Below, in pieces: positions 41,439 to 47,014 of a DNA stretch of 47,014 nucleotides (its first letter is position 1; every line of letters starts with the position of its first letter). Origin of the DNA: Desulfofustis sp. PB-SRB1 (GTDB lineage: Bacteria > Desulfobacterota > Desulfobulbia > Desulfobulbales > Desulfocapsaceae); NCBI GenBank assembly GCA_016722945.1, contig JAEQMT010000057.1, positions 115,001 through 162,014 on the forward strand. Reading direction: 5' to 3'. Below the pieces are notes generated by a model. The model had not been told where the DNA came from. It made no database searches and saw only the letters and a list, made by a program, of their open reading frames with translations. A program made the translations under genes and the position numbers.

Positions 41439-42746
41439 TCACATCATATGTTCCGGCAGCCAGGTGGTGATGGCTGGAAATGCCAATAGCAGCGCAATCG
41501 TGATCAGATCAAAAACAATAAAGGGAATGATGCCTCGGTAGAGCTCACCTGTGGGGATGGGTTCATCGCTGGCGGCCAACACGGTGAACAGATTGAGGCC
41601 GAAAGGGGGGGATACCGCGGCGATTTCGAGCAGCTTGAAGATGATCACGGCAAAAAGAATCGGGTTGATGCCCAACGACTCGGCAATGGGATGGAGAAAC
41701 GGCATGGTGACGACGAGCATGGAGATGGTGTCCATGAACATGCCGAGAAACAGAAACAACACAACGACCGAAAGAAGAAATGCATGCTTGGTCAGGCCGA
41801 TCTGTAACACCAGTTCGGCAATCGCCGGAATGAAGCCGGCGACCGTCAGGAAACGGCTGAAGAGCATCCCCCCCACGACGATCAAAAACAGAACAGCCGA
41901 AATCTCGATGGTCCGGTTCAGGCAATCCCAAAGGGTCGACAGACCGATCCGTCGCTGCAGCAAGACGATCAGAATGGCACTGGTGGCACCGATCCCACCC
42001 GCTGCCGATGGGGGGGTCCACCCCATGAAGATGCCGCCCACAACCAGTATAAAAAGGGCGAGAATCGGCCACAGCCGCCGCAACCCGGAAAATCGCTCCT
42101 TCCAGCCGTAGCGTGCCGATGGCGCCGGCGCCCAGTTTTTGAACAGCCGTACAGAAACCGCGATGCCCACGACATAAACCACCGTGGTTAAAATTCCCGG
42201 GAAAAGGCCGGCAAGCAGCAGTCGACCAATGGATTGCCCGGTAACGACGGCATAGATAACAACGGTGATTGACGGCGGGATCAGTGACGCCAGGGTACCC
42301 GCCGCGCCAATGGCCGCCGCCCCGACACCGGCCTGGTATCCATGTCGCACCATCTCCGGCAGTGCGATTCGGGTGAACACCGCCGCGTTGACCGCCGAGG
42401 AACCGGAAACCGCGCCGAACGCCGCCGATGCCACGGTGGTGACCATCAACAGGCTGCCTCGCAAAGATGAGAACCAGCGATGGATGAAGTTGTATAAGTC
42501 TGTCACAATCCCCGCTGAAGAGATCACCATTCCCATGAGAATAAACATCGGGACCGCCACCAGCGTGTAGGAGGTTGCCAAAGCATAGGGAAGGGTCGTG
42601 AGTGTGATCAGCGCCATCGAGGGTTCGGCCACCAGCCAGAGACCAGTCAATGCAACCACCCCCATGGCAATGCCCACCGGGACGCCGATGGCTGAAATGG
42701 CCAGCAGGACGATCATGGCCGTTATTCCGATCAAGATGGGGGTCAT
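41439..42746 (-). CDS. dctM: TRAP transporter large permease DctM
   Basis: 435 residues, about twelve hydrophobic helices; the ion-coupled permease of a tripartite ATP-independent periplasmic transporter for organic acids. Family wording: VPVGIAMGVVAL near the start, VAVPMFILMGMVISSAGI, AFGAVSGSSAVNAAVFTRIALPEM, and the TLASLIPPSITVVIYAVVTGQSIGRLLLAG loop. The start overlaps the dctQ stop by 4 bp. Because the binding-protein gene is truncated, this system is probably non-functional unless another DctP can pair with it. Confidence 0.95.
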   Translation of the reverse strand: MTPILIGITAMIVLLAISAIGVPVGIAMGVVALTGLWLVAEPSMALITLTTLPYALATSYTLVAVPMFILMGMVISSAGIVTDLYNFIHRWFSSLRGSLLMVTTVASAAFGAVSGSSAVNAAVFTRIALPEMVRHGYQAGVGAAAIGAAGTLASLIPPSITVVIYAVVTGQSIGRLLLAGLFPGILTTVVYVVGIAVSVRLFKNWAPAPSARYGWKERFSGLRRLWPILALFILVVGGIFMGWTPPSAAGGIGATSAILIVLLQRRIGLSTLWDCLNRTIEISAVLFLIVVGGMLFSRFLTVAGFIPAIAELVLQIGLTKHAFLLSVVVLFLFLGMFMDTISMLVVTMPFLHPIAESLGINPILFAVIIFKLLEIAAVSPPFGLNLFTVLAASDEPIPTGELYRGIIPFIVFDLITIALLLAFPAITTWLPEHMM

Positions 42747-43291
42747 ACCGACCGCTGCCCTTTCCGGGACTCCGACTTCAAATTGTCAACCCCAAAGACG
42801 GAACGCGCCAAGAGGGCAAAAGAAGCAACCGTAGCGACGAGCAGCCCCAAAAAAACAACGAATTTGACGGGATAAAGTGGGAGGGGGAAAAGACTGGCGG
42901 CGATCTCCCCCATGGCCCAGCTTTTGGCTGCCGTATGCCCCATCTGCCAGGTCCACAGTGCAAAGAAAACGGTCGTGAACAATAAAGAGATCACGCGGCA
43001 TAAGCAAAGCGCCGAAGATCCCAGGCGGTTGAGCAGAATGTCCACCCGGATATGGCTCCCTTTAGCTGTGGCAGCCGACAAGCCGAGAAACAGGACCACG
43101 GCCAGGCCGGCTTCCGACAGTTCGAGGATGCCGGGTATGGGGGCGTTCAGGATTCTGGTGGCCAACACGTCCATGCTCCCCAGAAGGGCAAGGGCCAGAA
43201 GGATCAGGGACCCAGTGGTCGCGGCCATCCGGATCGCCAGCGCGAGCGCTTTGTCGAATCCATTTACCCGGGTTGAATTCGGATCTTTCAT
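42743..43291 (-). CDS. dctQ: TRAP transporter small permease DctQ
   Basis: 182 residues with four predicted transmembrane helices. The DctQ signature is visible: MDVLATRILNAPIPGILELSEAGLAVVLFLGLSAATAKGSHIRVDILLNRL. Overlaps the dctP remnant upstream and dctM downstream by 4 bp each, so the three were a coupled operon. Confidence 0.93.
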   Translation of the reverse strand: MKDPNSTRVNGFDKALALAIRMAATTGSLILLALALLGSMDVLATRILNAPIPGILELSEAGLAVVLFLGLSAATAKGSHIRVDILLNRLGSSALCLCRVISLLFTTVFFALWTWQMGHTAAKSWAMGEIAASLFPLPLYPVKFVVFLGLLVATVASFALLARSVFGVDNLKSESRKGQRSV

Positions 43292-43727
43292 TCATGCCCC
43301 TGCGCCAAACGTGTCCTTAAAAAATCCCCATACTTTCGGGCGGGTGCTTCATACGGTTTGGCAAACGCCGCCACGCTTTGCTCAACCAGCTCGATGGGAT
43401 CTGGCACCGCTTTTTCCAATTGTTCCTGCTCTTGAAAATGAACCAGTACCGCTCCGGCGGACAGCATCATATCCAGCGCTTGTCGATCGAATTCTCCGAC
43501 GATTTTATCCGAAAGCCTCTCCGCCTCGAGGCCGATCTGCCTGCACAGTTCTTGAAAATCCGGAGGCCAGCTGTTCCAGAGGTCCAGATTGATAAAGGTC
43601 CCATAACCGACGATGGCACCGAAGTTCACATCGCTGATATATGGGGCCACTTCGAACAATTTATATATGTAAAATCCGGTCCACGGCAGATACACGGTGT
43701 TGATTCTCACATTAAATGCACAGCATT
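43288..43727 (-). pseudogene. TRAP substrate-binding protein DctP, 5'-truncated by the transposon
   Basis: Only about 145 C-terminal codons of a normally 330-residue periplasmic binding protein remain: YKLFEVAPYISDVNFGAIVGYGTFINLDLWNSWPPDFQ is the usual DctP segment before the last helices. The signal peptide and ligand-binding N-terminal lobe are gone. The frame is open up to the left terminal repeat of the transposon at 43728, so the breakpoint coincides with the element's end. A GTG at 43710 could start translation but the product would lack a signal peptide and is surely inactive. Confidence 0.85.
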
Positions 43728-43749
43728 TGTCTGAATATCTTACCAGTGA
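43728..43749 (+). repeat. Left terminal inverted repeat of the transposon
   Basis: Reads TGTCTGAATATCTTACCAGT plus GA. Matches the complement of 46858-46879 at 17 of 22 positions. A tandem variant follows at 43750-43767 (TATCAGAATATTTTGCAG). The base immediately outside is the first remaining base of dctP. Confidence 0.75.
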
Positions 43750-43772
43750 TATCAGAATATTTTGCAGGCGTC

Positions 43773-43809
43773 CCCCCCGGGCGTGCGTCGCGTAGCGCCG
43801 CCCGGGGGG
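43773..43809. repeat. GC-rich palindrome inside the left transposon end
   Basis: CCCCCCGGGCG (43773-43783) pairs perfectly with CGCCCGGGGGG (43799-43809) around a 15 nt loop. Lies 33 bp beyond the stop of the 53-residue gene and may end or stabilise the operon transcript. Confidence 0.75.
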
Positions 43810-43841
43810 AGCATCTCGGCACGACTAGAGTACAGATTTAC

Positions 43842-44003
43842 TCAGAACAATGCATCATATTCTGAGTCCTTCTTCTCTGCGTAGTGTCCGTGTCCAGATT
43901 GATCAGTGGTTACGAGTCGGCAATACTGTTTGACGATACGGTTTAGTTCTTCAGCCAGTTCAAGCAATTCGGCAAGAAACTGGATGGTCTGTTCAGGTTT
44001 CAT
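43842..44003 (-). CDS. Small transposon-encoded protein (53 aa), unknown
   Basis: Starts MKPEQTIQFLAELLELAEELN, with AAGGAG 9 bp upstream of the ATG, which is why the shorter start is chosen over the open frame to 44063. Residues 5-30 form an amphipathic Leu/Glu helix; the C-terminus is polar and His/Glu/Asp rich. It follows the ATPase gene by 28 bp and lies inside the transposon ends, so it is part of the element. Possible roles are an accessory or regulatory factor for the ATPase or transposase; not recognised as a known family. Confidence 0.65.
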   Translation of the reverse strand: MKPEQTIQFLAELLELAEELNRIVKQYCRLVTTDQSGHGHYAEKKDSEYDALF

Positions 44004-44031
44004 GATGTGCTCCTTGTGTTTGATGGTTGAA

Positions 44032-44835
44032 TTACAGCAGCTCCGAGTCGGCACACCGAACATGCTCCGCTGTTACCTCTTGTGTTTTTTCGGCGGCAGC
44101 GGCGATCATGGCGCCGCGGGCAAGATGGTTGGCTTTGCGAAAGAGCCCGCCGGAGCCCTGATGAATGGCGGTTACCGCCTGTTCGGTAAAGGGTGAGTTT
44201 TTTATTCCGACAATGGTGAGATGATGGTCCAGATACTCACCCATCGCCTGGCGGGTGACCGCCGGCAGATGACTTCTGGCAACAATGCGAGAAGCCAGCG
44301 GTATGGCGGTACGGTAGAGCAGGTTTTCCGCCAGGTTATTCTGGCCGGCCAGCACCATGGGCAGCCACGGTTTGGAGTCGGCTTCGAACTGGGTGATGGT
44401 ATGGAGCTCGGCAAAGACATCGAGGCGCAGCAGTGAGGCCTCATCGATAATCAGCAGGGGTTGCTGCTTTTTACCGGCGACCAGGCTGTCGATCTGTGCT
44501 CTGATCAGCCGGGTCAATACGGCCCGTGAGGACGATGCGGTAGCGATGTCAAGCTCGGCCAGGAGCTGGCGGTAGAGTTCGAGAATAGAGCCGGCTGAAG
44601 CGGTGACCCACAGGGTCTTGTACCGAGAGTGATGAAGCGTTCCACAGCTGTAGCGCACGGCGGTTGATTTGCCGGCGCCGACTTCGCCGGTGACAAGCAT
44701 GATGGCGCCCAGACGCAAGACATAGTCGAGGCGTTGCTGGACGCCGAGCAATTCCGGGGTGGTGAGCACCTGCTCAAGGGCGAGATCAGCCCTGAAGGGC
44801 TCCGCACTGAGGCCGAAGAAAGTTCGATAGCTCAT
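44032..44835 (-). CDS. ExeA/TniB-like AAA+ ATPase of the transposon
   Basis: 267 residues. N-terminal FFGLSAEPFRADLALEQVL is typical of ExeA/GspA-like ATPases. Walker A GEVGAGKST (50-58), Walker B PLLIIDEASLL and sensor region MVLAGQNNLAENL with Arg-rich VARSHLPAVTRQAM follow. In Tn5053 (TniB), Mu (MuB) and Tn7 (TnsC) such ATPases choose targets and activate the DDE transposase. Its start overlaps the transposase stop by 4 bp, so expression is coupled. Note that the DamX-like protein at 16341 carries a related ATPase domain fused to SPOR. Confidence 0.88.
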   Translation of the reverse strand: MSYRTFFGLSAEPFRADLALEQVLTTPELLGVQQRLDYVLRLGAIMLVTGEVGAGKSTAVRYSCGTLHHSRYKTLWVTASAGSILELYRQLLAELDIATASSSRAVLTRLIRAQIDSLVAGKKQQPLLIIDEASLLRLDVFAELHTITQFEADSKPWLPMVLAGQNNLAENLLYRTAIPLASRIVARSHLPAVTRQAMGEYLDHHLTIVGIKNSPFTEQAVTAIHQGSGGLFRKANHLARGAMIAAAAEKTQEVTAEHVRCADSELL

Positions 44836-46151
44836 GATCCACCTCCGTCGGCGCCAGGATCAAAGGGCAGCCGTCCCGGCCGGCATGTCGAGGTTTCGGC
44901 GAGCATCTCTTCACCGCCGTTTTTGGTTCGTTTCACCAGGGTGTTGACCACCAGATCAACCGGCCTGAGCAGACCACACGACTGCCCCTTACAGAAGATT
45001 TCGACCCGTTCCGGCCGATCATCGTTGAACAAGAGCGTGACCCGTTCACCGATCAATTGAACCGGGGCTTCGAAGAGTCGTCCGTCGATGGTGACGACCC
45101 GGTCTTTGCTGACCCGGCGCCGCACTTCTTTACGGAAGTGATCAGTAAGATCAGCGGGTGCTTCGCGAATCATTTCAAGATGAGCGGCAAAGCGGTTGAA
45201 CGGGGTCATCGCGGTGACCGAATGAACCCGATGCAGATAGTCCGTTTCCAGCCAGTGCTGGAACCGCTCATTGAGCTGAGCAAGGGTGTCGGGTTGGTCA
45301 TCGAGGCGCGAGATAAACCGGGATCTGACGGTGCGAAAGAAGCGCTCGATCTTGCCGCGCCCCTGTGGGGTATAGGGGCGGCTGTGGATCAGGGCGATGC
45401 CGAGCGAGGCACAGATTCGTTCGAGATGGCGTGAGCGAAAGGCGGCGCCGTTGTCCACGTAGAGTTTACGCGGCAGTCCTCTGGTAAGCAGGGCCTGGCG
45501 AAAGACCTGGAGCCAGGATTCGAGTTTTTCCGAAGAGAAGAACTCGCCGTGGGTAATGAACCGGGAATGATCGTCAAGAATGGCGATCAGATACGCTTTG
45601 CGCCTTTTGCCGGTGCCTTTTACCAGCGGGCCGTGCATGATATCTGATTGCCAGATATCGTTGGGGAATTCGGCCTCGTAACGCCGTCGATCCACCGGGG
45701 CTCGCTTGTGCAGAGCGGCGCTGTCAAGCTTTTCCTGGGTGAGGATGCGATAGGCGGTGGAGAGACTCAGGGTCGTGCCGGGTGTGATTACTTGTTTTTC
45801 AGCAAGTGCTTGCACCAGCCGCCAGACCGGCCAACCTGGTTGTTCTTTGCGCAACCGGATCAGGGCGCCGCGAGTCTCATCATCGACCGTGCGAGAGCAT
45901 CCCCGGTCGCACCGCCTGGCCGGCATCAAGGCACTGAGCTCGCGGCCGCCCCGCTCATAGAGTCGCAGCCAGCGCCTGACGGTGGCTGCCGACACCCGGG
46001 TGCGATGAGAGCCGGGGATATGCCAGTGCTGCTCACTTTTTTGATAGATGAGTTCGGTCAACTCACCGGGTTCGAGTCGTGATGCAACCAACTCGCTGAT
46101 GACTCCGAAGCGAAACAGGGCAACTTCGGTACGTAAGGCTTCGTCTTCCAT
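44832..46151 (-). CDS. DDE transposase (rve integrase core, TniA/Mu-like C-terminus)
   Basis: 439 residues. An N-terminal helix-turn-helix region (SHRTRVSAATVRRWLRLYERGG) is followed by a second DNA-binding segment, then the integrase core with catalytic Asp170 (WQSDIMHG), Asp233 (YVDNGAAF) and Glu269 (GRGKIERFFRTVRS). The C-terminal beta-barrel (VTIDGRLFEAPVQLIGERVTLLF) resembles Mu/TniA transposases. The start ATG follows AGGAGGACGCCC. All three catalytic residues are present and the frame is intact, so the enzyme may be active. Confidence 0.93.
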   Translation of the reverse strand: MEDEALRTEVALFRFGVISELVASRLEPGELTELIYQKSEQHWHIPGSHRTRVSAATVRRWLRLYERGGRELSALMPARRCDRGCSRTVDDETRGALIRLRKEQPGWPVWRLVQALAEKQVITPGTTLSLSTAYRILTQEKLDSAALHKRAPVDRRRYEAEFPNDIWQSDIMHGPLVKGTGKRRKAYLIAILDDHSRFITHGEFFSSEKLESWLQVFRQALLTRGLPRKLYVDNGAAFRSRHLERICASLGIALIHSRPYTPQGRGKIERFFRTVRSRFISRLDDQPDTLAQLNERFQHWLETDYLHRVHSVTAMTPFNRFAAHLEMIREAPADLTDHFRKEVRRRVSKDRVVTIDGRLFEAPVQLIGERVTLLFNDDRPERVEIFCKGQSCGLLRPVDLVVNTLVKRTKNGGEEMLAETSTCRPGRLPFDPGADGGGS

Positions 46152-46215
46152 GGGCGTCCTCCTGGGTATGGGGTATCAGAGTCGGGTTATCCGAGTCTGT
46201 CTGCCGATACCATGC

Positions 46216-46722
46216 TCAGAGGCCGCCGGGCAGAGCTACAATACGGTAGGGTGGGTCATGGATGTGTCGATTGTCATGGTGTATTGCTTGGGTGACCGGG
46301 ATGATGTTTCGTGCAATGAGTCGAGTGAATCCTTCCCGGTGGGTAAGCTGAGTGGACATCCCGAAGACCAGCCGAATCATCCGACCTAGCCGACGCCACC
46401 ACTGGCGTTGGCGCGAACGCGGCAGATCGGGCCGCCAGCGTTTTGTGCTCTGTCGGTGGGTAATTGCCTGGTGAATCTCAGCACTGGAACTGCGATACCG
46501 GGGCCAATACCCCTGTGGTTTCAACCGATGAACGGCGCGGCACTGCGAACAGAACAGACGTCGAAGATAGACACAATGAGAAAGGCAGCTAAACCAGGCG
46601 ACAACAAATCCATGCCACCACAACCGTCCACCGCACCGGGGACAGCACGATGGTTTATTCCAGGGGTAGGCGGTGCCGAGACGAGCAATTTCCTTGACGG
46701 ATGCGGCAACAAACAGTACCAC
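46216..46722 (-). CDS. Cys-rich zinc-finger protein, first gene of the transposon (DUF6431-like)
   Basis: 168 residues from a GTG at 46722 preceded by AAAGGAG; the frame is open further upstream to 46800 but that region is a palindrome. Cysteine pairs at SCCPRCGGRLWWHGF and LFCSQCRAVHRLKPQGYWPR suggest a zinc ribbon; Trp/Arg-rich helices follow. The pattern recalls DUF6431 proteins, which I remember next to DDE/ExeA-like gene pairs; this recollection should be checked. Possibly a target-recognition factor analogous to TniQ/TnsD, which also carry zinc fingers, but no homology is claimed. The gap to the transposase is 64 bp. Confidence 0.65.
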   Translation of the reverse strand: MVLFVAASVKEIARLGTAYPWNKPSCCPRCGGRLWWHGFVVAWFSCLSHCVYLRRLFCSQCRAVHRLKPQGYWPRYRSSSAEIHQAITHRQSTKRWRPDLPRSRQRQWWRRLGRMIRLVFGMSTQLTHREGFTRLIARNIIPVTQAIHHDNRHIHDPPYRIVALPGGL

Positions 46723-46761
46723 AAGGCAACTCCTTTCAGGAAGTAGGTTTCCTGCCTGGAG

Positions 46762-46795
46762 GGCTGCCGGGGCCGTGTCCACGGCCCCGGCAGCC
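46762..46795. repeat. 16 bp perfect palindrome in the transposon operon leader
   Basis: GGCTGCCGGGGCCGTG and its exact complement are separated by only two bases. On the minus-strand transcript this very stable hairpin would lie about 40 nt before the GTG of the first transposon gene. It could block translation or read-through from outside promoters, as leader hairpins do in some insertion sequences. Confidence 0.85.
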
Positions 46796-46857
46796 ACCAC
46801 TCACGAGGGGTGTACAATAACGTTACGAGAAATCAAAATAATCTGCAGTGTCACCAC

Positions 46858-46879
46858 CCACTGCTAACAGATTCTGACA
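46858..46879 (-). repeat. Right terminal inverted repeat of the transposon
   Basis: On the minus strand reads TGTCAGAATCTGTTAGCAGT plus GG, matching the left end at 17 of 22 positions. It lies 18 bp from the stop codon of the ferredoxin gene outside. Confidence 0.75.
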
Positions 46880-46897
46880 AAAAAGGCTGGTTTTATT

Positions 46898-47014
46898 TTA
46901 GATAATCTGGGGTTCAACATCGCCTTCGTAAAGGTGAATGCAATTAACGGGGCAATTTTCGGCAGCATCCTGAATGCACCCAATGTCATCGACTTCCAGC
47001 ACGTCGTTTCCACC
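46898..47014 (-). CDS. Ferredoxin, C-terminal part (runs off the window)
   Basis: The last 38 codons are visible, reading GGNDVLEVDDIGCIQDAAE then NCPVNCIHLYEGDVEPQII and stop. CPVNC with the preceding Cys in GCIQDAAENC is the C-terminal ligand cluster of a small [4Fe-4S] ferredoxin, an electron carrier of anaerobic metabolism. The N-terminal CxxCxxC part lies beyond 47014. The transposon's right end lies 18 bp downstream, so the gene was not interrupted. Confidence 0.8.
   Translation of the reverse strand, partial: GGNDVLEVDDIGCIQDAAENCPVNCIHLYEGDVEPQII

Larger units (their letters stand above)
43728..46879 (-). mobile_element. 3.15 kb Tn7/Tn5053-like transposon (DDE + AAA + zinc-finger + small protein)
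   Basis: Bounded by imperfect 22 bp terminal inverted repeats that match at 17 of 22 positions and begin TGTC. It holds four minus-strand genes in one operon: a Cys-rich protein (46216-46722), a DDE transposase (44832-46151), an ExeA/TniB-like ATPase (44032-44835) and a 53-residue protein (43842-44003). A second repeat resembling the terminal one is found next to the left end (43750-43767), suggesting multiple transposase-binding sites. GC-rich palindromes sit just inside both ends. Flanks show no target duplication. Family placement is by gene content; I cannot assign an IS family name. Confidence 0.75.

Noticed and set aside
46780-46800. Start of the zinc-finger gene at 46800
   Set aside because: The first 26 codons would be translated across the perfect palindrome and lack a ribosome site, whereas GTG 46722 has AAAGGAG at good spacing.

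Overview
This 47 kb window looks like the chromosome of an anaerobic member of the Desulfobacterota (former Deltaproteobacteria), possibly Desulfobulbales. That placement is an inference. It rests on a HesB/IscA-like gene with an in-frame UGA followed by a SECIS-like hairpin, a class of selenoprotein known from this group, and on the mix of a group-III-type phosphofructokinase, PflX-type radical SAM protein, ferredoxin, TRAP transporter and multi-gene RND operon. No rRNA, tRNA, CRISPR array or prophage was seen.

Layout. 1-10.1 kb: clpB and the selenocysteine HesB-like gene (minus); pfk and an endonuclease III-like glycosylase gene (plus, overlapping-style pair); a large MalT/SARP-like STAND regulator whose C-terminus is split by a frameshift; trmJ; a membrane-anchored coiled-coil protein. 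10.2-19.7 kb: rnr divergent from a RelA/SpoT-family gene whose synthetase half looks degenerate; aat translationally overlapping a TSCPD/zinc-ribbon gene; a 138 bp MITE-like palindromic element with a 6 bp target duplication; a DamX-like ATPase/SPOR protein; a PlsC-like acyltransferase; csaA. 19.7-28.6 kb: radical SAM gene; a tetR-MFP-RND-OMF efflux operon in which consecutive genes overlap by 4 bp, with two palindromic operator candidates at its promoter; ccdA; a candidate 52-residue small protein ending just before a bidirectional terminator. 28.6-37.6 kb: the housekeeping run carA-carB-ftsH-folP (minus) and a divergent ModF-like double ATP-binding protein.

37.6-47 kb is accessory and scarred: a broken DUF4143 ATPase remnant, an OmpA C-terminal remnant cut next to a 12 bp palindrome, a DUF11 lipoprotein, a coiled-coil protein, a possible glycine-zipper remnant, a TRAP operon whose binding-protein gene has lost its 5' part, and a 3.15 kb transposon. 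The transposon can be delimited by 22 bp imperfect terminal inverted repeats (TGTC...GACA, 43728-46879). It carries a zinc-finger protein, a DDE transposase, an ExeA/TniB-like AAA+ ATPase and a 53-residue protein as one operon, plus GC-rich palindromes just inside both ends. Its left end abuts the truncated dctP exactly, and no target duplication is visible, which points to an adjacent deletion. The window ends inside a ferredoxin gene.

The most notable items are the selenocysteine HesB-like protein, the four-gene Tn7/Tn5053-like transposon, the MITE, the degenerate synthetase of the SpoT-like protein, and the frameshifted regulator. All assignments come from reading motifs by eye; no database search was run.
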